From: Streptomyces sp. CT34
Lineage (GTDB): Bacteria; Actinomycetota; Actinomycetes; Streptomycetales; Streptomycetaceae
Direction: 5' to 3'
DNA: 46,076 nucleotides
Assembly (NCBI RefSeq): GCF_000805335.1
Contig: NZ_KN708638.1
Coordinates: 2,779,312 to 2,825,387 of the forward strand
This document shows positions 26,451-35,065 of this stretch, piece by piece. Both the position numbers and the translations under genes were made by a program. Every line of letters begins with the position of its first letter. Positions within the stretch are counted from its first letter, which is position 1. The notes under the pieces were generated by a model, which made no database searches, was not told the origin of the DNA, and saw nothing but the letters and a program-made list of their open reading frames with translations.

Positions 26451-26555
26451 CGTGACGGAGGACCGACCCGTCATGGCGGAGGACCGTCCCGCCGTGACGG
26501 TGCACTGACCAGACGAGAAGGACGACTGTCCCGACGTGAAGGAGGACCGACCCGA
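26451..26555 (+). repeat. Five 21-bp tandem repeats between csnF and csnG
   Basis: Units start at 26451, 26472, 26493, 26514 and 26535. Units 1, 2 and 5 are nearly identical (CGTGACGGAGG then ACCGACCCG). Units 1, 2, 3 and 5 carry GTG or ATG at the same position followed by a Shine-Dalgarno-like GGAGGA in units 1, 2 and 5, and the csnG start follows in phase. An in-frame mini-ORF from 26452 stops at 26508. Confidence 0.9.
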
Positions 26556-26556
26556 C

Positions 26557-27462
26557 GTGACCGCCACGACGCTCCCCACGCGCCCCGCCCCGGCCCGCGC
26601 GCCCCGCGCCGCCGGCGCCGCCGCGGCCCGCGCCCGCCGCACGCGGCTGCTGCACTGGATCGCCGTCCACTCCGTGGCCCTGGCCGCCGCCCTCTTCTTC
26701 CTCCTCCCGTTCGTCTTCGTCTTCCTGACCTCCGTCATGAGCGACGGCCAGGCGATGAGCGGCGAACTGTGGCCGCGCACCTGGCACTGGTCCAACTACG
26801 CGACCGTGTTCACCACCCCCGGCTTCCTCGACTGGTGGCGGAACTCCCTGCTCTACGCGGGCCTGGGCACCCTCCTCACCGTCTGCTCGACGGTCCCCGT
26901 CGCCCACGCCCTCGCCCGGTTCCGTTTCCGCGGGCGCCGGGTGGCGATGATCCTGGTCATCTCGACGATGATGCTGCCGCCGCAGGTCGTCGTGATGCCC
27001 ATGTACCTGGTGTGGGCGCAGCAGCTGCACCTCGCCGGCTCCGTCTGGCCGCTGATCATCCCGATGGCCTTCGGCGACGCCTACTCCATCTTCCTGCTGC
27101 GGCAGTTCCTGCTGACGATCCCCCAGGAATATCTGGAGTCCGCCAAGGTGGACGGCTGCGGCGAACTGCGCACCCTCCTGCGGATCGTCGTCCCGATGGC
27201 CCGCCCCGGCATCGCCGCCATCTCCCTCTTCCAGTTCTTCTTCTGCTGGAACGACTACTTCGGCCCGCAGATCTACGCCGCGCAGAACCCCGCCGCCTGG
27301 ACGCTCTCCTACGGCCTGGAGTCCTTCAAGAGCGCCCACAACGTCAACTGGAACCTCACCATGGCCGCCACGCTGCTGGTCATGGCCCCCGTCATCGTCG
27401 TCTTCTTCTTCGCACAGAAGGCCTTCGTCGAAGGCGTCACGCTCACCGGAGTGAAGGGCTGA
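26557..27462 (+). CDS. csnG: ABC sugar transporter permease 2
   Basis: 301 residues, MalG-type permease: Ala/Arg-rich cytoplasmic N-terminus, about six TM helices (first: VHSVALAAALFFLLPFVFVF), EAA loop LESAKVDGCGELRTLLRIV and the C-terminal signature FVEGVTLTGVKG. The GTG at 26557 is chosen because AAGGAGGA lies 10 bp upstream. The GTG at 26536 in the last 21-bp repeat is also in frame and cannot be excluded; it would add seven residues (KEDRPD motif). Followed by csnH after 7 bp. Confidence 0.9.
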   Translation: MTATTLPTRPAPARAPRAAGAAAARARRTRLLHWIAVHSVALAAALFFLLPFVFVFLTSVMSDGQAMSGELWPRTWHWSNYATVFTTPGFLDWWRNSLLYAGLGTLLTVCSTVPVAHALARFRFRGRRVAMILVISTMMLPPQVVVMPMYLVWAQQLHLAGSVWPLIIPMAFGDAYSIFLLRQFLLTIPQEYLESAKVDGCGELRTLLRIVVPMARPGIAAISLFQFFFCWNDYFGPQIYAAQNPAAWTLSYGLESFKSAHNVNWNLTMAATLLVMAPVIVVFFFAQKAFVEGVTLTGVKG

Positions 27463-27469
27463 AACGGAC

Positions 27470-29122
27470 ATGCTGCCACCTTCCGGGGGGCGACCCCCGT
27501 ACCCCCGCATCAAAATCGCCGTGGTCGGCGGAGGCTCGACCTACACCCCCGAACTCATCGACGGCTTCGCACGGTTGCGTGACGTCCTGCCGCTGGCCGA
27601 ACTCGTCCTCGTCGACCCCGCCACCGACCGGCTGGAACTGATCGGCGCACTGGCCCGCCGGATCTTCGCCGAACAGGGGCACCCCGGCCGGATCACCTGG
27701 ACCGACGACCTCGACGCCGGCCTGGACGGCGCCGACGCGGTCCTCCTCCAGCTCCGCGTGGGCGGCCAGGCCGCCCGCAACCAGGACGAGACCTGGCCGC
27801 TGGAGTGCGGCTGCGTCGGCCAGGAGACCACCGGCGCCGGCGGCCTCGCCAAGGCACTGCGCACCGTGCCCGTCGTCCTCGACATCGCCGAACGGGTCCG
27901 CCGCCGCTGCCCCGACGCCTGGATCGTCGACTTCACCAACCCCGTCGGCATCGTCACCCGGGCGCTGCTCACCCACGGCCACAAGGCCGTCGGACTGTGC
28001 AACGTCGCCATCGGCTTCCAGCGCAAGTTCGCCCGACTGCTCGGCGTGGCCCCCGAACAGGTCGCGCTGGAGCACGTCGGCCTCAACCACCTCACCTGGG
28101 AACGCGCGGTACGCGTCAACGGCGACGACGTCCTTCCCGAGCTCCTCGCCGCACACGGCGACGCCATCGCCGCCGACCTCCGCATGCCCCGCGCCGTCCT
28201 GGACCACCTGGGCGCCGTCCCCTCCTACTACCTCCGCTACTTCTACCAACACGACGCGGTCGTACGGGAGTTGCGCACCAAACCGTCCCGCGCCGCCGAG
28301 GTCGCCGCCATCGAACGCCGACTCCTCGACCTGTACGCCGACCCGTCCCTGGCCGAGAAACCGGCCCTCCTCTCCCAACGCGGCGGCGCCTTCTACTCCG
28401 AGGCAGCCGTGAACCTGACGTCCTCACTGCTGCGCACGCGCCCGGAGGGGCCCACCCCGGCCGACGGCACCGCCCGGACTCCGGCCCCCGGGTCCGGTGT
28501 CACGCACGGCACTGCCGCAACTCCCGGGACTGGTGGCACCCATGGCACGCACGGCGCTTTCGGGACCCCCGGGGCCGGTGACACCTACGGCACGCACGGC
28601 ACTTTCGAAACCCCCAGGTCCGGTGACACCCACGGCACCCTCGAAACTTCCCGGTCCGGTGACGCCCCTCAGTCCCCGCAGGTTTCCGGGCCCGGTGACG
28701 CGCCTCGCGCCTTCCAGGTTCCCGGGTCCGGTGATACCCCTCAGGTCCTGCAGGGTCCCGGGCCCGGTGACACCCCTCAGGCCCCGCAAGTTCCCAGGCC
28801 CGGTGACGCCCAGATCGTCAACACCTTCAACAACGGCACGTTTTCGTTCCTGCCGGACGACGCGGTGATCGAGGTCCCGGCGACGGTGACCTCCCGGGGG
28901 GCCGCCCCCCTCCCCCTCCGCCCCCTCGCCCCCCTTTTCAGGGGTCTGGTCGCGCATGTCACGGCCTATGAACAACTGGCCCTGGAGGCTGCCCTGAAGG
29001 GCGGCCGGGACCGGGTCTTCTCGGCGCTCCTCGCGCACCCCCTCATCGGCCAGCTCGACTACGCGGACCGGCTCACCGACGAGCTGATCGCGCACAACCG
29101 GGAGCACCTCACGTGGGCCTGA
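27470..29122 (+). CDS. csnH: Family 4 glycoside hydrolase (6-phospho-glycosidase type) with expanded repeat loop
   Basis: 550 residues; the family is usually about 420-450. The NAD-binding motif IKIAVVGGGSTYTPEL is at the N-terminus. Metal and catalytic region: FTNPVG, C177 in GLCN and H207 in GLNHLTW. GH4 enzymes cleave phosphorylated sugars by an NAD/Mn-dependent redox-elimination route, so the product of the downstream kinase is the likely substrate. Residues about 324-447, between SEAAVNLTSSLLR and QIVNTFNNGTFSFLP, are a Gly/Thr/Pro repeat tract replacing what is normally a short loop. The catalytic core on both sides is intact. The first residues (LPPSGGRPPYPR) are also unusual. Confidence 0.88.
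   Translation: MLPPSGGRPPYPRIKIAVVGGGSTYTPELIDGFARLRDVLPLAELVLVDPATDRLELIGALARRIFAEQGHPGRITWTDDLDAGLDGADAVLLQLRVGGQAARNQDETWPLECGCVGQETTGAGGLAKALRTVPVVLDIAERVRRRCPDAWIVDFTNPVGIVTRALLTHGHKAVGLCNVAIGFQRKFARLLGVAPEQVALEHVGLNHLTWERAVRVNGDDVLPELLAAHGDAIAADLRMPRAVLDHLGAVPSYYLRYFYQHDAVVRELRTKPSRAAEVAAIERRLLDLYADPSLAEKPALLSQRGGAFYSEAAVNLTSSLLRTRPEGPTPADGTARTPAPGSGVTHGTAATPGTGGTHGTHGAFGTPGAGDTYGTHGTFETPRSGDTHGTLETSRSGDAPQSPQVSGPGDAPRAFQVPGSGDTPQVLQGPGPGDTPQAPQVPRPGDAQIVNTFNNGTFSFLPDDAVIEVPATVTSRGAAPLPLRPLAPLFRGLVAHVTAYEQLALEAALKGGRDRVFSALLAHPLIGQLDYADRLTDELIAHNREHLTWA
28480..28810 (+). repeat. 36/45-bp tandem repeat tract inside csnH
   Basis: 45-bp units at 28519-28563 and 28564-28608; 36-bp units at 28609-28644, 28645-28680, 28681-28716, 28717-28752 and 28753-28788; partial units at both ends. 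All share a CCCGGG(T/C)CCGGTGAC-like core and keep the reading frame. Confidence 0.9.
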
Positions 29123-30105
29123 CCGGCACGGCGCTCGCCATCGACGCGGGCAACAGCAAGACCGATGTGGCACTGGTGGCCGTGGACGGCCGGGTCCTCG
29201 GCCGGGCCCGCGGCGGCGGCTTCCGGCCCCCGGCGGTCGGCGCCGCCCGCGCGGTGGACGTCCTCGCGCCACTGGTGGCATCGGCACTCGCGCAGGCCGG
29301 GCCGACCGGCAGCGGCCCCGTCGACCACATCTCCGCCTTCCTCGCCAACGCCGACCTCCCGGACGAGGTGACCGACCTGACCGCCGAGATCGCCCGCCGC
29401 GGCTGGGCCGGCACCGTCGCCGTCCGCAACGACACCTTCGCCCTGCTACGGGCCGGACTCCCGGACGACGGCGAACGGCTGGGCGTCGCGGTGGTCTGCG
29501 GCGCGGGCATCAACTGCGCCGGCCTGGGCCGCGACGGGGCCACCGCCCGCTTCCCGTCGGTCGGCCGGATCTCCGGCGACTGGGGCGGCGGCTCCTTTCT
29601 CGCCGAGGAGGCGCTGTGGCACGCGGCCCGCGCCGAGGACGGTCGGGGCGCCCCGACCGAACTCGCCCGCGCGCTCCCCGCGCACTTCCGCCTGCGCACC
29701 ATGCCGGAGCTGATCGAGGCCCTGCATCTCCGGCGGATCCCCGACACCCGGCGCCACGAACTGCCCCCCGTTCTCTTCGATGTCGCCTCGGCCGGCGACT
29801 CCCTCGCCCGCGGGATCGTGGCCCGCCAGGCGGAAGAGATCGCCCTCCTGGCCGTCGTCGCCCTGCGGCGCCTCGACCTCCTTTCCGAACCCGTCCCGGT
29901 GATCCTCGGCGGCAGCGTGCTGGCGGCCCGCCATCCCCTCCTCCACGATCACCTCACCCACCTGCTCGCGGAGCGGGCACCGAAGGCCGTCCCCCAGGTC
30001 GTCACCGCCCCACCCGTGCTCGGCGCGGCGCTCGACGCCCTGGACCGGGCAGGGGTGCGGAAGGAGTCAGGGGCCTATGAGCGGTTGCGGGGGGCCTGGG
30101 CGTAG
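29113..30105 (+). CDS. csnK: BadF/BadG-type sugar kinase (N-acetylglucosamine/glucosamine kinase-like)
   Basis: 330 residues, ASKHA fold. Phosphate-1 loop LAIDAGNSKTDVALV, phosphate-2 region VCGAGINCAG, GDWGGGSFLAEEA, and adenosine motif VPVILGGSV. This family includes eukaryotic-type GlcNAc kinase. In the csn operon the kinase is thought to phosphorylate imported glucosamine sugars or oligosaccharides for CsnH. The GTG start overlaps the csnH stop by 10 nt (translational coupling). Last gene of the operon. Confidence 0.87.
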   Translation: MGLTGTALAIDAGNSKTDVALVAVDGRVLGRARGGGFRPPAVGAARAVDVLAPLVASALAQAGPTGSGPVDHISAFLANADLPDEVTDLTAEIARRGWAGTVAVRNDTFALLRAGLPDDGERLGVAVVCGAGINCAGLGRDGATARFPSVGRISGDWGGGSFLAEEALWHAARAEDGRGAPTELARALPAHFRLRTMPELIEALHLRRIPDTRRHELPPVLFDVASAGDSLARGIVARQAEEIALLAVVALRRLDLLSEPVPVILGGSVLAARHPLLHDHLTHLLAERAPKAVPQVVTAPPVLGAALDALDRAGVRKESGAYERLRGAWA

Positions 30106-30187
30106 GCAGCTCCCTCGGGTCCAGGTCTCGGGCCGGGGCGCGGGACGGCTGCGCCTGCCGCCCGGGTCCGGTCGGCCGGTGCCCGCC

Positions 30188-30493
30188 TCAGCCGACATGG
30201 ACGCAGTCCCCTCGGCCCGTCTCCGTGCGTTCGCCGGGGGCCAGGACGATGTCGGTGGGTGGCGGGGAGTGCTCGCGTTCCGTGACGATGGTGATGTGGT
30301 GGTCGGTGTCGTTGATGATGGTGGTGAGAGTGCCGTCGGCGGCGTGAAAGATGGGGTACGTGCCGGTCGGGTTGATGTAGGTCGTGGTCCCGACGGTGAG
30401 GAAACCGCTGGCCGTTGGGGTGGGTTCGGGGGTTGCCGGGAGCCCGGCGGGGGACTTGGCGAGCGGGGCGAGGAGTTTGTTCCAGTAGCGCAT
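30188..30493 (-). CDS. Hypothetical small protein
   Basis: 101 residues. The ATG at 30493 has GGAGA 8 bp upstream. No signal peptide or TM; short hydrophobic N-terminus (RYWNKLLAPLAK), Pro/Thr linker, then an apparently beta-rich domain with NDTDHHITIVTEREH. Codon usage is less GC-biased at third positions than its neighbours. It is convergent with csnK, with no clear terminator between them. I do not recognise a family. Confidence 0.55.
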   Translation of the reverse strand: MRYWNKLLAPLAKSPAGLPATPEPTPTASGFLTVGTTTYINPTGTYPIFHAADGTLTTIINDTDHHITIVTEREHSPPPTDIVLAPGERTETGRGDCVHVG

Positions 30494-31053
30494 GGTCGTG
30501 TCTCCGATGAGTGGGTCGGGTGGCCTGGCGACCACCTTTCGTTACTCAGCGTAGTCGGTGGAGGGGTGGGCGTCATCGGCGCGCGGGAGTGAATTGAGGG
30601 GCGTGGAGGGTGAGTTGCGCGCCCCTTGGCCGGGCGACCCGTGCGGGGACGGCCAGCCACAGCGACGGCCGGGGGCGGACAGCGGATGCAGGCACCGGCG
30701 CAGGCGCGAGTGCGGGCGCGGGTGCGGGTGCGGGCACAGGTATGAGGGAAGCGTGCCCGCACCCGGCGGACGGCGATCGGATCGAGGTGCGGACCCACCA
30801 GAAGGTCATCCTCCGCTTCCGACCGCCCCCGGCCGTGGAACCGCGCCCGGCGGGTGCGCGTGGTGAGGGGTGAGCGGGCGGGCCGGGTGGGTTGTGGGGC
30901 GGATGGCAATCCGAGCAAGATCGGGTCAAGACCGGTGTGGTTGTCAGTGGCGGAGGACATACTGACGGCCGTGCACCCGTGCCCGTGAGCGCTCTCGCGG
31001 GTGCCGGGGCGGGGGCCGGGCCCGCAGTCAGCGACCTAGGGGGTGGTTCGTCG
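30494..31053. other. Non-coding region between the small hypothetical gene and glnX
   Basis: 560 bp with no convincing gene; plus-strand frames here are low-complexity Gly/Ala. It contains a G-tract array (30714-30734). In-frame starts at 30892 and 30988 precede glnX but lack good ribosome binding sites. Confidence 0.45.
30714..30734 (+). repeat. Four GGG runs with 3-nt spacers (G-quadruplex motif)
   Basis: GGG at 30714, 30720, 30726 and 30732 with CGC/TGC loops matches the G3N3 quadruplex formula exactly. It lies about 320 bp upstream of the chosen glnX start. Confidence 0.6.
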
Positions 31054-32481
31054 GTGTCGTCCACATCGTCCGTGACGTCGGTTTCCGCGGTGCCGTCCGC
31101 GGTGCCCGCGCCGGCCGGCGGCGCCCCGGGCTCCGCCGTGCGGCGGCGCAGCGCGTGGGCGGAGGGTCTGGACCGGCTGCGGGCCGCGGCGGTCACGGAG
31201 CCGGGCCGGCTGCGGGCGATCGGGGCGGTGCTGGCGCTGCTGGTGCTGTTGTTCGGGACGGCCACGGCCTGGCAGGTGTCGGACCGGTCGGCGGCGGCCG
31301 ACGACGTGGTGGAGCGGAGCCAGCCGCTGACCGCGGACGCGGCGAGCATCTACCGGTCGCTGGCGGACGCGGACACGACGGCCGCCGGGGGGTTCCTGGC
31401 GGGCGGCGCGGGCAGCGCGGCGAGCCGTGCGCGGTATGCGGCGGACATCACGACGGCGTCGAACCTGCTGGTCAAGGCGTCGGCGAACACCCGGGGTTCG
31501 GGTTCGCCGGATGCGGCCGGGGTGCAGATCGCCACGCTCAGCAAGCTGCTGCCGCGCTATACGGGGCTGGTCGAGACGGCGCGGGCGAACAACCGGCTGG
31601 GGCTGCCGCTGGGCGGCGCGTATCTGCGGTATGCGAACGACCAGATGCGCAAGGAACTCCTCCCGGCGGCCCAGGCGTTGTACGACGCGGAGACGGCACG
31701 GCTGTCGGCCGATTACGGGCGGGCGAAGGACTGGCCGTGGTTCGCGCTGGCCGCGGGGGTGGTGGCCATCGGTGCGCTGGTGTGGGCGCAGCGGCGGAAC
31801 TACCGGCGCACCAACAGGGTGTTCAACCGCGGTCTGCTGGCGGCCACCGCGGCGTCGGCGGCGGTGCTGCTGTGGCTGGTGGCGGGGCATGCAGTGGCGC
31901 GTGCGGAGCTGACGCGTTCGTACGAGCACGGTGCCCGGTCGCTGCGGGTGCTCAACGAGGCGCGGATCGACGCCCTTCAGGCGCGCGGGGACGAGAATCT
32001 GACGCTGGTGGCGCGCGGTGCGGTGCTGACCGGCGACCAGAAGGACTTCTACGAGGTCGGCTTCCGTGCCGGGATGCGGGATCTGGCGGGCGCCGGCGGG
32101 CCGGCGGCCGGCGGCCGGCTGGGGGCGGCGCTGGCGCTGGCGGGCGACGACGCCGGGCGGCGGCCGGTACGCGACGCGGTGGCGGCCGTGCGGGAGTGGC
32201 AGGCGCGGCACGCCGCGGCGCGGGAGGCGGACGACAAGGGGGATTACGGGCGGGCGCTGGCGAAGGTGATCGGCTCGGACGCCTCGACGGGGGCGTCGTT
32301 CGACCGGGTCGACGCCGGGCTCCAGCAGGCGCTGGTGCATGAGCAGGACAGGTTCCGGTCGGCGGCGGACGGCGGACGCGGGGCGTTCGGCGGACTGGCG
32401 GTGGGGGCCGGGGTGCTGGCAGTTCTGGCCGCGGCGGGTGCGGTGCTGGGTATCGGGCGCCGGCTGTCGGAGTACCGGTGA
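31054..32481 (+). CDS. glnX: GlnX-like membrane protein of the PknG locus
   Basis: 475 residues. Ser/Thr-rich cytoplasmic N-terminus, TM1 near AIGAVLALLVLLFGTATAW, a long extracytoplasmic helical region, TM2 near WFALAAGVVAIGALVWAQ, TM3 near LLAATAASAAVLLWLVAG, a second helical outer region and C-terminal TM4 (AVGAGVLAVLAAAGAVLGI). Position directly before glnH and pknG matches mycobacterial GlnX, which relays amino-acid binding by GlnH to PknG. The outer loops are chemoreceptor-like helices. The GTG at 31054 has AGGGGGTGG 7 bp upstream; longer starts are possible. The stop is close to glnH. Confidence 0.75.
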   Translation: MSSTSSVTSVSAVPSAVPAPAGGAPGSAVRRRSAWAEGLDRLRAAAVTEPGRLRAIGAVLALLVLLFGTATAWQVSDRSAAADDVVERSQPLTADAASIYRSLADADTTAAGGFLAGGAGSAASRARYAADITTASNLLVKASANTRGSGSPDAAGVQIATLSKLLPRYTGLVETARANNRLGLPLGGAYLRYANDQMRKELLPAAQALYDAETARLSADYGRAKDWPWFALAAGVVAIGALVWAQRRNYRRTNRVFNRGLLAATAASAAVLLWLVAGHAVARAELTRSYEHGARSLRVLNEARIDALQARGDENLTLVARGAVLTGDQKDFYEVGFRAGMRDLAGAGGPAAGGRLGAALALAGDDAGRRPVRDAVAAVREWQARHAAAREADDKGDYGRALAKVIGSDASTGASFDRVDAGLQQALVHEQDRFRSAADGGRGAFGGLAVGAGVLAVLAAAGAVLGIGRRLSEYR

Positions 32482-32510
32482 TGAGGGCGGGTGAGCCGGG
32501 TGGGAGGGAC

Positions 32511-33530
32511 ATGAGGATGCGCGCGCGAGGGCTCGGGAATCTGCGTGCCGTCCTGGCGCCGGTCGCGGCCGGGATGTCGGTGATGGCGGTGGCCGCGGCC
32601 GTTCTGGTGCCGGCGCTGGGCCGGGACGCCCGGCCGGGCGCTCCGGACGGGGTGCCCGGCCCCCCGGCGGTGCATCACGCCTACGGGCCGGGTACGCCGG
32701 CGGCCCGGCCGGCGGCGGCGAAGTGCACGACGGGCAATGCCGCGGAGAGCCTGCGGCCGGCGGCGGACGACGGTCCGGCGGTGGAACGGATCAAGCAGAA
32801 GGGCCAGTTGGTCGTCGGCGTCGACCAGAACACCTACCGGTGGGGCTACCGCGACCCCGGTACGGGCCAGCTGGAGGGTTTCGACATCGATCTGGCGCGG
32901 GCGATAGCCAAGGACATCCTGGGGCCGGACGCCAAGGTCGTGTTCCAGGCGGTGCCGACCAACCAGCGGATCCCGGCGGTGCAGAAGCGCACCGTCGACA
33001 TGGTGGTGCGGACGATGACGATCAACTGCGCGCGCAAGGAGCAGGTGGCGTTCTCGACGGCGTACTTCCAGGCGGGGCAGCAGGTGCTGGCGCCCAAGGC
33101 GTCGCCGGTGCGGGCGTTCGACGATTCGCTGCGCGGCAAGCGGGTGTGCACGGCGGCCGGTTCGACGGGTGAGGCGGCGCTGGCGGCGCAGAGCCACGGC
33201 GCGAAGGTGCTGCGGGTGCCCAACCAACTCGACTGCCTGGTGCGGCTGCAGCTCGGCGAGGCAGACGCGGTGGTCACCGACAGTGCGCTGGCCGCGGCGC
33301 AGGCGGCGCAGGATCCGACGGTCGAGTTGAAGGGCAAGCCGTTCACGGACGAGTCGTACGGCGTGGCGATGAACAAGGACGACACGGATCTGGTGCGCCG
33401 GGTCAACAAGGTCCTGGACGACTACCGGGGCGGTGGTGCCAACAGCCCCTGGATGCGGGCGTACCGCACGTGGCTGAAGGCCGATCTGCCGGGGATATCG
33501 GGACCGCCGTCGCCGGAGTACAGCGACTGA
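32511..33530 (+). CDS. glnH: GlnH-like amino-acid-binding protein
   Basis: 339 residues, periplasmic-binding protein family 3: IKQKGQLVVGVDQNTYRWGYR, LEGFDIDLARAIAKDI, VDMVVRTMTINCARKE, GEADAVVTDSA. Two cysteines in the ligand region could be disulfide-bonded. The N-terminal hydrophobic segment (VLAPVAAGMSVMAVAAAVLV) has no lipobox cysteine, so it is membrane-anchored or cleaved and not a lipoprotein as in mycobacteria. Alternative in-frame starts exist at 32481 (overlapping the glnX stop) and 32517. Expected ligands are aspartate/glutamate/glutamine-type amino acids by analogy with the mycobacterial system. Confidence 0.85.
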   Translation: MRMRARGLGNLRAVLAPVAAGMSVMAVAAAVLVPALGRDARPGAPDGVPGPPAVHHAYGPGTPAARPAAAKCTTGNAAESLRPAADDGPAVERIKQKGQLVVGVDQNTYRWGYRDPGTGQLEGFDIDLARAIAKDILGPDAKVVFQAVPTNQRIPAVQKRTVDMVVRTMTINCARKEQVAFSTAYFQAGQQVLAPKASPVRAFDDSLRGKRVCTAAGSTGEAALAAQSHGAKVLRVPNQLDCLVRLQLGEADAVVTDSALAAAQAAQDPTVELKGKPFTDESYGVAMNKDDTDLVRRVNKVLDDYRGGGANSPWMRAYRTWLKADLPGISGPPSPEYSD

Positions 33531-33745
33531 CGGCGGGCCCGGAGGGCGGCGGCCGGCGGGTGTGCGGGGGCGCGAAGGGTGGGCAGGGTACCGGCGACGG
33601 CCGCCGGCCGCGGCTGATCGCCCCACGGAGCGGCCGAGGGGGTCACTATGGAGGGGCTGGAGCGGGGGAGAGGGAGCGGCAGGACCGACGAGCGACCCAG
33701 GCGCACCAACCGCCGTGCACCGTACGCGTATTGGAGAGGTGATCG

Positions 33746-35065
33746 ATGGGGGTCCCTGGACCCTTCCCCGGCTCGGCGGGGAGGCCCGATGCCCCGGTGC
33801 TGGACCGGGAGGAGGTGGACCGCGCGCTGGCGCGGCTCGGCGCGGAGTACGAGGCGATCGAGACGTCGCTGCTGGCGTTGCAGGACCATGCCGGCCGGCG
33901 GCTCCTGGAGGGCGCCGATCTGTCGGGCACCACCAAGGAGCGCTGGGCCGCCACGGAGCGGTCCATCACGGTGCTGTGGTCGCTGTTCGACGCCTATACG
34001 GCGGTGCTGACGGCGGCCCGTGAGCTGCGCGCCCGGCGGCGCTGGCCGTCGGCGGAGGATCTCGCGGAGCTGACGGAGCTGCTGCGGGGCGGCGAGGTGA
34101 CGGTGCCGGGTGCGGTGGCCGGCAGTCCGGAGGGCGGGCCGGAGGCGCCGGGCGAGCGGCTGCGCCTGGAGGAGCTGGTCGAGCGGATGAACGGGCTGTA
34201 CGCGCGCTCGCTGGACGTGATCGTGGCGGCGGACGCGGTGTGGTCGGCGCTGCCGGCCCGTATAGACCTGCTGGCCGCCGAGTTGCAGCGGACGCGGTCG
34301 CTGGCGCACTCGGTGGGGGTGCGCCCCGGGGAGCATCCGGCCGGCGACGATCTGGAGCGGATCACGGACGAGCTGGTGCGGCTGCGTGCCCAGGTGATCG
34401 CGGATCCGCTGGCCTTCTGGGTGTCGTCGTCGACGGGGAGTTCGGCGCCCGGCGGCGGCCGTCCGGACACCACCCGCTACGACCGGGCGGCGCGGGCGCT
34501 GGAGGACATCCGGCGCGAGGTGGCGGCGGTGCTGGACGTGCGGCAGGACGCGGAGCGGCGGCTGATGCTGCTGCGGGACGTGCTGTCGCGGGCGGACCGG
34601 ACGCTGACCGAGGCACGGCAGGCCCGCGGCGAGGTGCTGGCGAAGATCGCCGCGTCGGAGGTGCCGGCGGTCAGCGGCCCGTCGACGGTGCTGCACGAGC
34701 AGCTGGCGGCGGCTGCGGAGTACCGCCGCCGGGCGCAGTGGCACCGGCTGTCGCCGCTGCTGGACAGCCTGGAGGAGCGGGCCGAGGACGAACTCCAGCG
34801 GGCCCGCGAGTCGTTGACGGCGGTGACCGCCCCGCTGGCGGTGCGCGCCGAGCTGCGCGGCAGGCTGGACGCGTACCGGGCGAGGGTGGCGCGGCACGGG
34901 CTGGCGGAGGATCCGCTGCTGGTCGAGCGGTACGACGTGGCGCGGCGGATGCTGTGGAGCGCGCCGTGCGACCTGCGGGCGGCCGAGCAGGCGGTGTGGC
35001 GGTATCAGGAGGCGGCGGCGGAGGCGCTGACCCCGGAACAGGTGGACGGCAAGGGGGAGTCGTGA
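33746..35065 (+). CDS. Helical protein coupled to PknG, unknown function
   Basis: 439 residues, cytoplasmic, almost entirely alpha-helical with long charged helices (about 20-60, 155-205, 265-330, 345-400) that look like coiled coil; no TM. ATG with GGAGAGG upstream. Its last codons overlap the pknG GTG start (GTGA), so the two are translated together. It lies between the sensor pair (glnX, glnH) and the kinase, and is a good candidate for a scaffold or signal relay, but I recognise no domain and this role is inference from position. The 215-bp gap upstream may hold an internal promoter. Confidence 0.75.
   Translation: MGVPGPFPGSAGRPDAPVLDREEVDRALARLGAEYEAIETSLLALQDHAGRRLLEGADLSGTTKERWAATERSITVLWSLFDAYTAVLTAARELRARRRWPSAEDLAELTELLRGGEVTVPGAVAGSPEGGPEAPGERLRLEELVERMNGLYARSLDVIVAADAVWSALPARIDLLAAELQRTRSLAHSVGVRPGEHPAGDDLERITDELVRLRAQVIADPLAFWVSSSTGSSAPGGGRPDTTRYDRAARALEDIRREVAAVLDVRQDAERRLMLLRDVLSRADRTLTEARQARGEVLAKIAASEVPAVSGPSTVLHEQLAAAAEYRRRAQWHRLSPLLDSLEERAEDELQRARESLTAVTAPLAVRAELRGRLDAYRARVARHGLAEDPLLVERYDVARRMLWSAPCDLRAAEQAVWRYQEAAAEALTPEQVDGKGES

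Noticed and set aside
28480..28810. CRISPR-like regular repeats
   Set aside because: Units are contiguous, coding and lack unique spacers; no cas genes nearby.
28424..29287. Collagen-like VTGP repeat protein on the minus strand
   Set aside because: It is the reverse reading of the csnH repeat tract; the plus frame joins conserved GH4 halves and explains it better.
30558..30873. Possible small plus-strand genes between csnK and glnX
   Set aside because: Low-complexity Gly/Ala or Arg-rich frames with no ribosome site and no recognisable homology.
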